This document shows, in pieces, positions 35,478 through 45,761 of a DNA stretch of 64,000 bases. The position numbers and the translations under genes were made by a program. The DNA is from Terriglobia bacterium (GTDB taxonomy: Bacteria > Acidobacteriota > Terriglobia > UBA7540). The stretch lies in contig DASTAW010000048.1 in NCBI GenBank assembly GCA_035712365.1, forward strand, positions 124,001 through 188,000, written 5' to 3'. The stretch's first letter is position 1; every line of letters begins with the position of its first letter. Under the pieces are notes generated by a model that saw only the letters and a list, made by a program, of their open reading frames with translations, did not search any database and was not told the origin of the DNA.

Positions 35478-36710
35478 ATGAAAAAACTTTTCCTTGCTCA
35501 TCTTGCGATATTGGTGGCGGCGGCCTGCTTGCCGGCGGCGCAGCGTTCGGCGGCGGAGGCGCGGCAAGTTACGGAGCAGGCGCTTCGGCACGCGATCATC
35601 ATCGATACTCATGCCGACACTCCTCAAATGATGCTGGACGAGGGCTACGATCTTGCCAGTCCGGCAAGCCCCTACATGATCAGCATCCCCAAGATGCGCA
35701 AGGGCCACCTGGGCGCGGAATTTTTCTCCATTTGGGTTCCCGTGGATTGGCCCTCACAAGATCTGGTTCACCGCGCTCTCGATCTCATCGACGTCGTGTA
35801 CGAGCAAGTGGCGCGGCACTCGGATACGCTTGGCCTTGCGCGCAGCGCCGCGGATGTGGTTCGCCTCCACCGCGAGCACAAGATTGCCATCCTGATGGGG
35901 CTGGAGGGCGGGCACATCATCATCAATGATCTGAGGGTCCTGGACAATTTCTACCGCCTGGGTGTCCGTTACATGACGTTGACTCACACCAGGAACACGG
36001 ATTGGGCGGACTCTTCCGGAGACAAGCCCCGGCATAACGGACTCACGCCTTTCGGCCGCAGCGTGGTTGAACGCATGAACCGCCTGGGCATGATGGTGGA
36101 TATTTCGCACGTCTCGGACAAGACCTTTTACGACGCAGTGGCGGCGAGCAAGGCGCCAGTGATTGCTTCGCACTCCTCCTGCCGCGCTCTGTGCGATGCG
36201 CCGCGCGACATGACTGACGACATGATCCGAGCTCTGGCCAAAAATGGCGGCGTGATCGACATTAATTACTACTCCGGTTTCGTTGATTCCGGTTTCCACG
36301 CGGCGCAGGACAAGATCTCCAAGCAGGTTGACGCCGCCGTGGACGCCGCCAGGAAGCAGCGCGCGCTGCAGGGCAAGAGATTGACGTATGCGGAGGAGAA
36401 TGTCATTCGCAGGAAAATGCAGGCTCACCTTCCCAAGCCGAGCTACCAAGAGATTGCTGACCACATTGACCACGCTGTCAAAGTGGGCGGCATCGACCAC
36501 GTTGGTCTTGGTTCGGACTTTGACGGCGTCGATGCCATCCCACGCGGTATGGAAGACGTTTCCCAGCTTCCCAACCTGGTGGCGGAGCTGGCCCGCCGCG
36601 GTTACAGTGAGAAGGACTTGGAAAAGATCCTGGGCGGAAACGTCCTGCGAGTCATGCGGGAAGTGGCCCAAGTGTCCCGGGAAATGCAGGCGGGAGGAAG
36701 TTCGCAATGA
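35478..36710 (+). CDS. Membrane dipeptidase (renal dipeptidase type, peptidase M19)
   Basis: 410 residues from the ATG at 35478, which begins a clean signal peptide (MKKLFLAHLAILVAAACLPAAQ). An ATG eight codons earlier is possible. A di-zinc dipeptidase, probably exported. Metal-site motifs: IIIDTHADTP near 40, the bridging Glu in LMGLEGGH near 147, and the His motifs in DISHVSDKTF and ASHSSCRAL near 215-240, then GSDFDGVD near 350. It hydrolyses dipeptides, including those with D-residues in some bacteria. It overlaps the following cyclophilin gene by four bases. Confidence 0.93.
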   Translation: MKKLFLAHLAILVAAACLPAAQRSAAEARQVTEQALRHAIIIDTHADTPQMMLDEGYDLASPASPYMISIPKMRKGHLGAEFFSIWVPVDWPSQDLVHRALDLIDVVYEQVARHSDTLGLARSAADVVRLHREHKIAILMGLEGGHIIINDLRVLDNFYRLGVRYMTLTHTRNTDWADSSGDKPRHNGLTPFGRSVVERMNRLGMMVDISHVSDKTFYDAVAASKAPVIASHSSCRALCDAPRDMTDDMIRALAKNGGVIDINYYSGFVDSGFHAAQDKISKQVDAAVDAARKQRALQGKRLTYAEENVIRRKMQAHLPKPSYQEIADHIDHAVKVGGIDHVGLGSDFDGVDAIPRGMEDVSQLPNLVAELARRGYSEKDLEKILGGNVLRVMREVAQVSREMQAGGSSQ

Positions 36711-37402
36711 GAAATGGCAGTCACCTCAATCGGATACTTTGGGCAGGGCTCATCCCGGCGCTGCTTTTGCTGGCGGCGTGCGAGTCCGCCAAAAAGGAAC
36801 AAACCGCCAGTAACGCCGGCCAACCCTCCCTCAGCAATCCGTCGTCGCTAAACGCGCAGGCGCCGGCCCTCTACTGGGCAAAGTTTGACACCACAAAAGG
36901 TAGCTTTGTGATTAAGGTAACGCGAGACTGGGCGCCCATTGGCGCAGACCGCTTTTATAACCTGGTGAAGAACGGCTACTACAACAACGCAAGTTTTTTC
37001 CGCGTGATCCCCAGTTTCATCGTCCAGTTTGGCATTAGTGCTGACCCGAACATTTCCGCGGTATGGCACGATGCCAACATTCAGGACGATCCCGTCAAGC
37101 AGAGCAACGCGCCGGGCACCGTCACCTTTGCCACGGCCGGGCCTGGTACGCGCACAACGCAGGTGTTTATCAACCTGGCGGACAATAAGGGCCTGGACGC
37201 CCAGGGCTTTTCGGCCTTTGGGGCCGTCACCGACGGAATGAACGTCGCCCAGAGCTTCTACAGCGGATATGGCGAAGGCGCTCCCATGGGGAGCGGTCCC
37301 GACCAGCAACTGCTCCAGAGCCAGGGCGAAGCCTATCTCGCCGCGCAATTTCCCAAGCTTGACCACATCAAGTCAGCAACCATACTGCAATCGGCGCCTT
37401 GA
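36707..37402 (+). CDS. Lipoprotein cyclophilin-type peptidyl-prolyl isomerase
   Basis: 231 residues. The signal ends in lipobox LLAAC with Cys25, so it is probably anchored in a membrane facing the periplasm. The cyclophilin domain spans about 55-225: GSFVIKVTRDWAPIGADRFYNLVKNGYYNNASFFRVIPSFIVQFG, with the catalytic Arg in FFRVIP. The usual GGD after the active-site strand is replaced by FGISADP, so activity may be changed. Its start overlaps the dipeptidase stop (ATGA), and a second, cytosolic-looking cyclophilin follows after 98 bases. Confidence 0.92.
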   Translation: MRNGSHLNRILWAGLIPALLLLAACESAKKEQTASNAGQPSLSNPSSLNAQAPALYWAKFDTTKGSFVIKVTRDWAPIGADRFYNLVKNGYYNNASFFRVIPSFIVQFGISADPNISAVWHDANIQDDPVKQSNAPGTVTFATAGPGTRTTQVFINLADNKGLDAQGFSAFGAVTDGMNVAQSFYSGYGEGAPMGSGPDQQLLQSQGEAYLAAQFPKLDHIKSATILQSAP

Positions 37403-37500
37403 TTTTCTTGAGTTCCGCCCCCTGCCGGAGCGATTCAGGTGTCGCCTGCAGCCGCCCATTTTCCGAAAAACATCCTTGAGCAACAGGAACAGGAGAACCA

Positions 37501-38030
<530 letters not shown>

Positions 38031-38031
<1 letters not shown>

Positions 38032-38612
38032 AGGATGAAGTGTGAAGGATGGATGAAGAAGTGTGAAGGATGAAAAAACTGCCGCGAGGAGCCGCCATTT
38101 GCCTGTGGCTCCGGGGTTTTTGCTTCGCTTCGACTTAACGATGGTGAATGAAGGATGAAGTATGAAAGCAAACCAGATGACCGGCCAGCCGACATAAGGA
38201 GACGGTCCTTCCAATATGCCCTCCGCGCACTGAAGCTCTATCGTTATCTGGGCGAACAAAAAGATGACGCTTGCTGGCAGTTGGCGAAGCAGTATGCGCG
38301 GGCGGCAACTTCAATTGGCGCAAACTTGCAGGAAGCGATTTCCGGCGAGAGTCGTGCCGATTTCATTCACAAGTAAGGAGTGGCTCAAAAGGAAGCGAGA
38401 GAAAATCTTTACTGGCTTGAATTAATGGCCGAATCCGGTCTTGTACCCAGGAGCAGCCTCGATCCGCTAATTCAGGAAACGGACGAATTGATTGCAATCA
38501 TTACGACCATCATCGTGAAGTCGAAGCGAAGCAAAAACCCCGGAGCCACCGGCGATTAGTGGCCTGCCACGGCGGCTTTTTTCACCCTTCATCCTTCACA
38601 CTTCATACTTCT
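38031..38612. mobile_element. Putative inverted-repeat cassette carrying a four-helix-bundle gene
   Basis: About 580 bases exactly filling the gap between two stop codons. The inner inverted repeat is perfect over 30 bases (38105-38134 and 38520-38549; starts GTGGCTCCGG). Outside it the arms stay recognisably complementary for about 60 more bases, ending in ggatgaa / ttcatcc heptamer-like repeats. Between the arms lies one gene of the four-helix-bundle family, broken by a stop. Both its start codon (in a repeat word at 38146-38165) and its C-terminal codons (in the right arm) come from repeat DNA. No transposase is encoded. Calling it mobile is inference. Confidence 0.5.
38155..38559 (+). pseudogene. 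Four-helix-bundle protein (23S rRNA IVS type), interrupted by one stop codon
   Basis: The frame reads 73 codons, meets TAA at 38374-38376, and continues in the same frame for 60 more codons to TAG at 38557. Before the stop: RSFQYALRALKLYRYLG, then ARAATSIGANLQEAISGESRADFIHK. After it: GVAQKEARENLYWLELMAESGLV and DELIAIITTIIVKSKR. Joined, this is a complete member of the family known from 23S rRNA intervening sequences and related to the Avd proteins of retroelements. The family has an aromatic or hydrophobic residue where the stop is (HK-x-GVAQKEARE), so a one-base Tyr-to-stop change would explain it. The last residues KSKRSKNPGATGD are encoded by the inverted repeat. Confidence 0.8.
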
Positions 38613-39539
38613 TCAGACTCCGATCACTTCCACGAGTTCTTTCACGGCGTCTGCGGATTTTTGCAGCGCAGCCTGTTCTTCTGCAGTCAGTTTGATCTGG
38701 ATGATCTCCTCGATGCCATTCTTTCCAAGCTTGACGGGAACTCCGACAAACAAGCCCTTGATTCCGTACTCGCCTTCCAGGTAAGCGGCGCAGGGCAGAA
38801 TCTTCTTGCGGTCGTAGAAGATGGCCTCCACCATTTCCACCGCCGCGGCGGAGGGCGCGTAGAAGGCGCTGCCGGTTTTCAGATAGTTCACGATTTCCGC
38901 TCCGCCCTTCCGCGTGCGGTCGATGATGGCGTCGAGTTTGTCCTTCGGCATCAGCTCACCGACCGGAATACCCGCCACGGTGGTGTAACGCGGCACCGGA
39001 ACCATCGTGTCGCCGTGGCCGCCCAGCACAAATCCCTGGACGTTCTGCACCGAAACGTTCAAGGCCTCGGCGATGAATGTCCGGTAGCGCGCGGTGTCGA
39101 GCACGCCCGCCATTCCAATCACGCGGTTCCTTGAAAAGCCGCTCACCTTCAGCGCCGTTTGCGCCATGGCGTCCAGCGGATTGGTCACGATGATCAGGAA
39201 GGCCTCAGGCGACGTCCTAGCAACTTTTTCGATGGTGCCCTTCACCACGTCATAGTTGGCTTTCAGCAGATCGTCGCGGCTCATGCCGGGCTTGCGCGGA
39301 AAACCGGCCGTCATCACCACCACGTCCGAATTTGCGGTGTCGGCAAAATCATTCGTGCCCTTGACGCGAACGTCGTAACCTTCAATAGGCCCCGCTTCCA
39401 GCAGGTCCAGCGCCTTGCCTTGCGGCACTCCTTCCAGAATGTCGATCAGCACAACGTCGCCAAGCTGCTTGTCGGCCAGGCGATGGGCACACGTGGCGCC
39501 AACATTTCCCGCGCCCACTACGGTGATCTTTTTGCGCAT
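38613..39539 (-). CDS. mdh: Malate dehydrogenase, LDH-like type
   Basis: 308 residues from the ATG at 39539 with GGAGG seven bases upstream. A longer frame to 39590 is not used. It oxidises malate to oxaloacetate with NAD in the TCA cycle. Motifs: [16 protein letters not shown] at the N-terminus, the substrate loop with Arg residues in [14 protein letters not shown] near 80-93, IVTNPLDAM near 118, and catalytic His in [10 protein letters not shown] near 173. Part of a minus-strand TCA cluster acnA-icd-mdh, with 185 bases holding a dispersed repeat between icd and mdh. Confidence 0.96.
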   Translation of the reverse strand: MRKKITVVGAGNVGATCAHRLADKQLGDVVLIDILEGVPQGKALDLLEAGPIEGYDVRVKGTNDFADTANSDVVVMTAGFPRKPGMSRDDLLKANYDVVKGTIEKVARTSPEAFLIIVTNPLDAMAQTALKVSGFSRNRVIGMAGVLDTARYRTFIAEALNVSVQNVQGFVLGGHGDTMVPVPRYTTVAGIPVGELMPKDKLDAIIDRTRKGGAEIVNYLKTGSAFYAPSAAAVEMVEAIFYDRKKILPCAAYLEGEYGIKGLFVGVPVKLGKNGIEEIIQIKLTAEEQAALQKSADAVKELVEVIGV

Positions 39540-39583
39540 CTTCAGCCTCCGTTGGTAAGTTCGAAAGTCGTGGCCACCATACG

Positions 39584-39682
39584 CCGTCATTCCGATGGCC
39601 GGTGCTCTTCCGGCCCGAGGAATCTGCTTCTACGCAGGAGCAAAGACAGATCCTTCTCCCGCTTCGTGGGATCAGGACGACA
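39584..39682. repeat. CGTCATTCC...GGACGACAG dispersed repeat
   Basis: About 100 bases with CGTCATTCCGA at the left and ATCAGGACGACAG at the right, and inner words GAGGAATCTGCTTC and AGATCCTTCTC. The same layout appears at 54143-54246 and 58670-58776. It lies between icd and mdh. Confidence 0.6.
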
Positions 39683-39724
39683 GGCGAAGGGTTGGCATTA
39701 CGGGTCTCCGTTGCAAGCCGTCTG

Positions 39725-41164
39725 CTACACAGCCCCGGCCCTCACTGGCGCCATGTTTTCGATGATGGCGTCGGCGAAGGCGGCGGTCCCGAGTTTTGTG
39801 ACTCCGGAAATGCCTTCCATCTTCAGCAGGCGTTCCAGGTCATAAGTCACGCGATGCTGCGCGATGGTTTCGGCAAGCGCCCGCTCGATCATCTCCCCGG
39901 CTTCCGGCCAGCCAATAAATTCAAACATCAGCACCGCTGAGCGGACCAGCGCCGCCGGATTGATCACATCCTTGTCGGCGTATTTCGGCGCGGTGCCGTG
40001 CGTGGCTTCGAAAACTCCGTAGCCGTCGCCGATGTTCGCGCCTGGCGCCAGCCCCAATCCGCCAATCTGCGCCGCGCAGGCATCGGAGAGATAATCGCCA
40101 TTCAGATTGGGCGTGCAAAGCACCTGATACTCATCGGCGCGGGTGAGGATCTGCTGGAAGATCGAGTCGGCGATGCGGTCGTTTATCAGGACCATCTTCT
40201 TCCATTTGCCGTTGCCGTGCGTCGGGTAAATGGAGTCCAGGCAGTCCTTCACCTCCTTGCAGATTTGCTGCCTGAAGGCGTCCGGAGCCATTTCAAGCCC
40301 GGGCTCCACCATCGCGGCGTTCTCTTCAATCGAAAGGCCGGGATCGCTGTCCTTGTTGCCGATCATCCAGCTTTCGCGCTCGGTCACAATGCGATCGCGG
40401 AATTCCTCCCGCGCCAGTTGATAACCCCAGTCGCGGAAGGCGCCCTCGGTGAACTTCATGATGTTGCCTTTGTGTACCAGGGTGACGCGGTTGAGTCCGT
40501 GGTCCAGCGCATACTGAATGCCCCGCCGGACCAGCCGCTTGGTCCCCAGAATGGAAATGGGTTTGATACCGATGCCCGAATCCGCCCGGATCTGCTTGTT
40601 GTTCTTGTCTTCGCGCAGCAGCGTATTGACAAATTCGATGGCGCGCCGGGCCTGCTCCGTGCCTTCCCGCCATTCGATGCCCGCATAGACGTCTTCCGTG
40701 TTTTCACGAAAGATAATCACGTTCATATTGGTCGGGCGCCGCACGGGCGAGGGCACGCCTGGAATGTATTTCACCGGCCGCCAACAGGCGTAAAGATTCA
40801 GCAACTGGCGCAGCGCCACATTGAGGCTGCGAATGCCGCCCCCCACCGGAGTGGTCAGCGGACCCTTGATGGCGATGTGAAATTCCTTGATGGCGTCCAG
40901 GGTCCCCTGGGGCAGCCACTCGCCAAATTGCCGGAAGGCCTTCTCGCCTGCGAAAACCTCAAACCAGGCCACGCGGCGTTTGCCGCCATAACACTTTTCC
41001 ACCGCAGCATCCGAGACCCGCGCGGTAGCTTTCCAGATGTCGCGGCCGGTGCCGTCGCCTTCAATGTAGGGAATAACGGGATTGTCAGGAACCAGCAGCC
41101 TGCCATCTGCAGAGGTGATTGCCCTGCCGTTTTCGGGGACGGGAACTCCGTTAAACGATTTCAT
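39725..41164 (-). CDS. icd: NADP-dependent isocitrate dehydrogenase
   Basis: 479 residues from ATG at 41164; a TTG two codons earlier is possible. It oxidises isocitrate to 2-oxoglutarate with [21 protein letters not shown] opens the dehydrogenase fold. [26 protein letters not shown] near 115-140 carries the substrate Ser that isocitrate dehydrogenase kinase phosphorylates in E. coli. [12 protein letters not shown] near 160 and [25 protein letters not shown] near 355-380 complete the family pattern. It is somewhat longer than the 416-residue E. coli enzyme. It lies 160 bases downstream of acnA. Confidence 0.96.
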   Translation of the reverse strand: MKSFNGVPVPENGRAITSADGRLLVPDNPVIPYIEGDGTGRDIWKATARVSDAAVEKCYGGKRRVAWFEVFAGEKAFRQFGEWLPQGTLDAIKEFHIAIKGPLTTPVGGGIRSLNVALRQLLNLYACWRPVKYIPGVPSPVRRPTNMNVIIFRENTEDVYAGIEWREGTEQARRAIEFVNTLLREDKNNKQIRADSGIGIKPISILGTKRLVRRGIQYALDHGLNRVTLVHKGNIMKFTEGAFRDWGYQLAREEFRDRIVTERESWMIGNKDSDPGLSIEENAAMVEPGLEMAPDAFRQQICKEVKDCLDSIYPTHGNGKWKKMVLINDRIADSIFQQILTRADEYQVLCTPNLNGDYLSDACAAQIGGLGLAPGANIGDGYGVFEATHGTAPKYADKDVINPAALVRSAVLMFEFIGWPEAGEMIERALAETIAQHRVTYDLERLLKMEGISGVTKLGTAAFADAIIENMAPVRAGAV

Positions 41165-41324
41165 ACCCAAAAATTCCTCTCAGCAAGTTTTCGACAAACA
41201 CCAAATGCCTGCCTGGAGCAACTGGACGAGGGAGCAGTCCGCCCAGGGCGTTCATTGCTCAAATCTTGATTTTCACCGCGTCCTGCGGGTGGAATCGAAC
41301 TGAGCGAAGGCCCGCCGGCCTCGA

Positions 41325-44045
41325 TCAGGCATCCCGCAGAAAATTCCGAAGGACGGCTGGCAGGATGCCGCCGTTACGGTAGTAGGTGACTTCGACCTCT
41401 GAATCCAGGCGTGCGATCGCCTTAAAACTGTTCGGCCTGCCGTCCGGAGCCACAGCAGTCACGCTGATTTCCGCGCGGGGCTGGATGTGTTCCCCAAGCC
41501 CGGTGATGTCAAAGACCTCTTCCCCAGTCAACCCGAGTGAAGCTGCATTCTGGCCCGGCAGGAATTGCAGGGGAAGAACGCCCATGCCCACCAGGTTTCC
41601 GCGATGGATGCGTTCATAACTTTCTGCAAGCAGGGCCTTCACGCCTAGCAGCAGCGTGCCTTTGGCGGCCCAGTCTCGCGATGAGCCGGACCCGTATTCC
41701 TTGCCGGCCAGCACCAGCAGCGGGACTCCCTCCTGCTGGTAGCGGATCGCGGCGTCAAAAATCGACATCTGCTCGCGCTCCGGTAAATGCAGTGTGTAGC
41801 CGCCTTCCTTGCCTGCCACGAGCTGGTTGCGCAGCCGGATGTTGGCGAACGTTCCCCGGACCATCACGCGGTCATTACCGCGCCGCGACCCGAAAGAGTT
41901 GAAATCCTTTTTGATGACGCCCTGCTCAATCAGGTAGCGGCCTGCCGGGCCGTCTTCCGGAATGTCTCCGGCGGGTGAAATGTGGTCCGTGGTGATCGAA
42001 TCGCCCAGCAGCGCCAGCACGCGCGCCCCGCGGATGTCCGCAACGGGCGGGACCTTCGCCGTCAAGTCTGTGAAAAACGGTGGTTCCTGAATGTAAGTCG
42101 ATTTTTCACTCCAGGGATAAAGCGCTCCACCGGCCACCGGGATATTGTTCCAGGTGGAATTGCCATTCCAGACATTTTCGTAAACCTCGCGGAACATCTC
42201 CGGCCGGATCCCCCGGTCCATGGCATCAATGATTTCTTCGCGCGTCGGCCAGATTTCGCGCAGATAAACGGGCTTGCCCGCGCGATCGTTGCCGAGCGGC
42301 TCGTTGGGCAGGTCGATATCCACCGTTCCCGCCAGCGCATAAGCCACCACAAGCGGCGGAGAGGCCAGATAGTTGGCGCGGACCTGCGGGTGAATGCGTC
42401 CTTCAAAGTTGCGGTTTCCCGAAAGCACCGCGGCCGCCACGAGATCGTTTTCTTTCACCGCCCGCGCTACTTCGGGCGGCAGCGGGCCGCTGTTGCCAAT
42501 GCACGTGGTGCAGCCGTAACCCACAAGGTCAAAGCGGATCTTCTCGAGCGGTTCCAGCACCCCGGCGGCTTTCAGGTATTCGGTCACCACCTTCGAGCCC
42601 GGCGCGAGGCTGGTCTTCACGTAGGGCGGAACGCTCAGACCGCGCTCAACCGCTTTCTTGGCCAGCAGGCCGGCGGCCAGCATCACGGAAGGATTCGAAG
42701 TGTTCGTGCACGAGGTGATGGCGGCAATCACCACCGCGCCGTGGCCGATCTTTGCGCTCGAGCCGTTAAAACCGATCGTTGCCGTGCGGCCAACCTGTTC
42801 TGGCGCGAGGCCCAGCCCGCGCTCTTTGGTTGGAGCGGTCAGCGCCTTTTCGAAGGCAAGTTTCATGTTTGAAAGCGCCACGCGGTCCTGCGGGCGCTTG
42901 GGCCCGGCCAGGCTGGGCTCAACCGTCTCGAGCTGCAACTCCAGGGTGTCACTGAATTCGGGGTCGGGCGTATCGGCGGTGCGAAAGATTCCCTGCTCCT
43001 TCGCGTAACGTTCCACGCGTTCCACTTCATCGTCCGCGCGGCCCGTCTGGCGGAGATAGCGCAGCGTTTCTGCATCCACCGGGAAAAATCCCATGGTCGC
43101 GCCATATTCCGGCGACATGTTGCCGATGGTTGCGCGGTCCGGCAGCGCCATTTGCGCAAGGCCGTCGCCGAAGAACTCCACAAACTTGTCCACCACGCCT
43201 TTTGCCCGCAGCATCTGGGTGACGGTCAGCACCAGGTCTGTGGCCGTCACGCCTTCCTTCAGCGCGCCCTTCAGCTTGAAGCCGATCACCTGCGGCGTGA
43301 GAAAGTAAACAGGCTGGCCCAGCATGGCCGCCTCGGCTTCAATGCCTCCCACGCCCCAGCCCAGAACGCCGAGGCCGTTGATCATGGTTGTATGCGAATC
43401 GGTCCCAACCAGCGTGTCAGGATAAAGGACCGTTTCGCCGCCCTGTTTTCCGGCCAGCACCACTTTTGCCAGGAACTCCAGATTCACCTGGTGCACAATG
43501 CCCGTGGCTGGAGGGACCACGCGGAAATTTGCAAAGGCCTGCTGACCCCAGCGCAGAAACTCGTAGCGCTCGCGATTGCGCTTGAATTCGATTTCTGCGT
43601 TCATCTCGAGCGCTCTGGGAATTCCGAAAACGTCCACCTGCACCGAGTGGTCGATCACCAGGTCGACGGGCACCAGCGGATTGATTTTCGCCGGATCGCC
43701 GCCCAGCCGCTGCATGGCCGAGCGCAACGCCGCCAAATCCACCACCGCCGGAACGCCAGTGAAATCCTGCAGAACCACGCGCGCGGGCTTGAAAGGCACC
43801 TCATGTGGGGCCGGCGACCTGGCATTCCATGCAGCCAATGCCGCTACGTCGCTTTCCTTGATCAGGTTGCCGTCGCAGTTGCGCAGCACGGCTTCCAGCA
43901 GCGCTTTGATGGAAAACGGCAGCCTTGAAATGCTGCCGAGGCCTGCCTTCTCAAGCGCCTCGAGGCGGAAAATAGTGGCGCGGCCACCTCCAATTTCCAG
44001 TTGCGCACGCGACCCAAACGGGTTGTTGATCCTATTCTCAGTCAT
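41325..44045 (-). CDS. acnA: Aconitate hydratase A
   Basis: 906 residues. It converts citrate to isocitrate with a 4Fe-4S cluster; the cluster cysteines are in [13 protein letters not shown] near 440 and [16 protein letters not shown] near 508. NVDMFETL is not part of it; the N-terminal half has [34 protein letters not shown] near 215-250. The swivelling C-terminal domain is complete with [16 protein letters not shown] near 780. Length and order match bacterial AcnA/IRP type. First gene of acnA-icd-mdh. Confidence 0.97.
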   Translation of the reverse strand: MTENRINNPFGSRAQLEIGGGRATIFRLEALEKAGLGSISRLPFSIKALLEAVLRNCDGNLIKESDVAALAAWNARSPAPHEVPFKPARVVLQDFTGVPAVVDLAALRSAMQRLGGDPAKINPLVPVDLVIDHSVQVDVFGIPRALEMNAEIEFKRNRERYEFLRWGQQAFANFRVVPPATGIVHQVNLEFLAKVVLAGKQGGETVLYPDTLVGTDSHTTMINGLGVLGWGVGGIEAEAAMLGQPVYFLTPQVIGFKLKGALKEGVTATDLVLTVTQMLRAKGVVDKFVEFFGDGLAQMALPDRATIGNMSPEYGATMGFFPVDAETLRYLRQTGRADDEVERVERYAKEQGIFRTADTPDPEFSDTLELQLETVEPSLAGPKRPQDRVALSNMKLAFEKALTAPTKERGLGLAPEQVGRTATIGFNGSSAKIGHGAVVIAAITSCTNTSNPSVMLAAGLLAKKAVERGLSVPPYVKTSLAPGSKVVTEYLKAAGVLEPLEKIRFDLVGYGCTTCIGNSGPLPPEVARAVKENDLVAAAVLSGNRNFEGRIHPQVRANYLASPPLVVAYALAGTVDIDLPNEPLGNDRAGKPVYLREIWPTREEIIDAMDRGIRPEMFREVYENVWNGNSTWNNIPVAGGALYPWSEKSTYIQEPPFFTDLTAKVPPVADIRGARVLALLGDSITTDHISPAGDIPEDGPAGRYLIEQGVIKKDFNSFGSRRGNDRVMVRGTFANIRLRNQLVAGKEGGYTLHLPEREQMSIFDAAIRYQQEGVPLLVLAGKEYGSGSSRDWAAKGTLLLGVKALLAESYERIHRGNLVGMGVLPLQFLPGQNAASLGLTGEEVFDITGLGEHIQPRAEISVTAVAPDGRPNSFKAIARLDSEVEVTYYRNGGILPAVLRNFLRDA

Positions 44046-44180
44046 TTGGGGTGTCGTAAAAACTCTTTATTTTATCAGGAAAGGCGGCTGCTGACGAACC
44101 ATTTGTGTCCGCCGCGGCATCCGAGGAGCGCGCCCCCACTGGGAATCTGTGCGCAGCCACTCTATCGCGAGAAGTTTCTC

Positions 44181-45761
44181 TTATTGCGCGGACTGGCTCG
44201 ATGGCGGCAGCGTCCACGCGTAGAGCACGCTGCCTACGGCGGTCAGGAGGTATTGCCGGCCGTTCAGTTCGTAGGTCATGGGGCAGCCAGTCAGGTCGTC
44301 GCCGCCATAGGTGTGCCACAGGGATTTGCCGGTGGCGGGATCCAGCGCAACAATGTCGCCGGAAATGTCGCCAGTGATCAGCAGGCGGCCGGCAGTGGTC
44401 AGAATTCCCGAACCGTTCTCGCCGAATCCCGTTACGGCGGGAGCCTCCCTGTGCCATGCCATCTTTCCTGTCTTATAGTCAATCGCCAGCAGTTGGGCGT
44501 GCGACCAGAGCCGGCTGACCACCGCGCCCTGGTGGTCGGACTCGTTGGCCTTTCCCTCCCGGGTCAGGTAGGCGACGAAAAGCCCGCGATAGGCGTTCAC
44601 GTAAAAGAGGCCGGTATCCGGATCAAAACTGGGAGCCCACCAGTTCGTTCCCATACTGTCCAGAAACGTTCCTGAGTCTTGCGGCTGCTTTTTCAGATTC
44701 GGAATCGGCTCTCCGCGCTTGTTGAGGCCTTCCGACCAGTTCTGGGGGCCGTAAGGCACGCTGAGAAGATCTTTGCCGGTGGCGCGATCGAGCAGAAAAA
44801 AGTACCCGTTGCGGCTGGCCTGGGCCAGCAGCTTGCGCGGCTTTCCCTGGAAATTCGCGTCAAAAATAATCGGCGTTTCGTTGGCGTCGCGGTCCTGAGT
44901 GTCGTGCGGCGAAGCCTGGAAGTACCACGCCATTTTGCCGGTGTCCGGGTTGATGGCCACAATCGAGCAGGTATAGAGATTGGCGCCAGGGCGCACCTGG
45001 CCGGCCATGACCGGGTGTGGATTCCCTGTTCCCCAGTAGATCAGGTTCAGCTCAGGATCGTAGCTGCCCGTCATCCAGGTTGTTCCGCCGCCGTGGGCCA
45101 TGATGTCGGCGTTCGGCCAGGTATCGGCGCCCGGCTCTCCGGGCTTGGGCGTGGCCCACCACCGCCAGATCAAATGGCCATCCTCCGGACTCCGGCAATC
45201 GAGAAACGCCTTCACGTCTGTCTGGTCGCCGGAGATGCCCACGATCAAATGATCGCGAACCACCAGCGGCGCCATGCTGATGTAATATCCGAACGCCGTG
45301 TCAGCAACCACAACGTCCCAGAGCTTCTTCCCGGTGCGCGCGTCGAGGCAGATCAGGTGCGCGTCGGGCGTGCCGAAAAACAATCTGTCCCTGAACATCG
45401 CCACGCCGCGATTGGCGATAAAGTTTCCTTCCGACTCGCGCTGGAAATGCCAGATCTGCCGGCCGGTGCGCGCGTCCACGGCCCACACATGGTTCGGGAC
45501 GGTGAAGTAAGCAATTCCGTCCACTTCGAGCGGCGTCGATTTCATCGCCTGTTGGTGCGTCTGGAACGCCCAAGCCACCGTCAGCGAATTCACGTTACTT
45601 TGATTAATCTGCGACAGCGGGCTGTATCGCCGGCCGGTGTAATCGCCGTTATAGGTGGGCCAGGTGTCTGTGGGAGGCTTCAGCAGCGCGCTCGGGTCGA
45701 GCCCCTGGGCGAAAATCGACGGCGCCCAGAGCAGCATCAGAATGGCGATCAGCTTCCTCAC
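44181..45761 (-). CDS. Quinoprotein-like dehydrogenase lacking the PQQ vicinal cysteines
   Basis: 526 residues with a signal peptide ending FAQG. An eight-bladed beta-propeller like methanol and ethanol dehydrogenases: WPTYNGDYTGRRYSPLSQIN near 32-52, WGTGNPHPVMAGQ near 275, LDRATGKDLLS, and GSGILTTAGRLLITGD near 445. In PQQ enzymes, adjacent cysteines next to NRG stack on the cofactor. Here the same place reads EGNFIANRGVAMF, with no Cys pair. This agrees with a group I recall being named acido-empty-quinoprotein, thought to lack PQQ. Its first codon overlaps the stop of the upstream di-heme cytochrome gene, the likely electron partner. Substrate and cofactor are unknown. Confidence 0.88.
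   Translation of the reverse strand: MRKLIAILMLLWAPSIFAQGLDPSALLKPPTDTWPTYNGDYTGRRYSPLSQINQSNVNSLTVAWAFQTHQQAMKSTPLEVDGIAYFTVPNHVWAVDARTGRQIWHFQRESEGNFIANRGVAMFRDRLFFGTPDAHLICLDARTGKKLWDVVVADTAFGYYISMAPLVVRDHLIVGISGDQTDVKAFLDCRSPEDGHLIWRWWATPKPGEPGADTWPNADIMAHGGGTTWMTGSYDPELNLIYWGTGNPHPVMAGQVRPGANLYTCSIVAINPDTGKMAWYFQASPHDTQDRDANETPIIFDANFQGKPRKLLAQASRNGYFFLLDRATGKDLLSVPYGPQNWSEGLNKRGEPIPNLKKQPQDSGTFLDSMGTNWWAPSFDPDTGLFYVNAYRGLFVAYLTREGKANESDHQGAVVSRLWSHAQLLAIDYKTGKMAWHREAPAVTGFGENGSGILTTAGRLLITGDISGDIVALDPATGKSLWHTYGGDDLTGCPMTYELNGRQYLLTAVGSVLYAWTLPPSSQSAQ

Noticed and set aside
38155-38376. A complete 73-residue gene ending at 38376
   Set aside because: The same frame continues after the stop with the second half of the four-helix-bundle family, so the short product is a truncation.
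39998-41269. A 423-residue plus-strand open frame opposite icd
   Set aside because: It lies wholly antisense to a well-conserved isocitrate dehydrogenase and owes its length to the codon bias of that gene. It has no family features.
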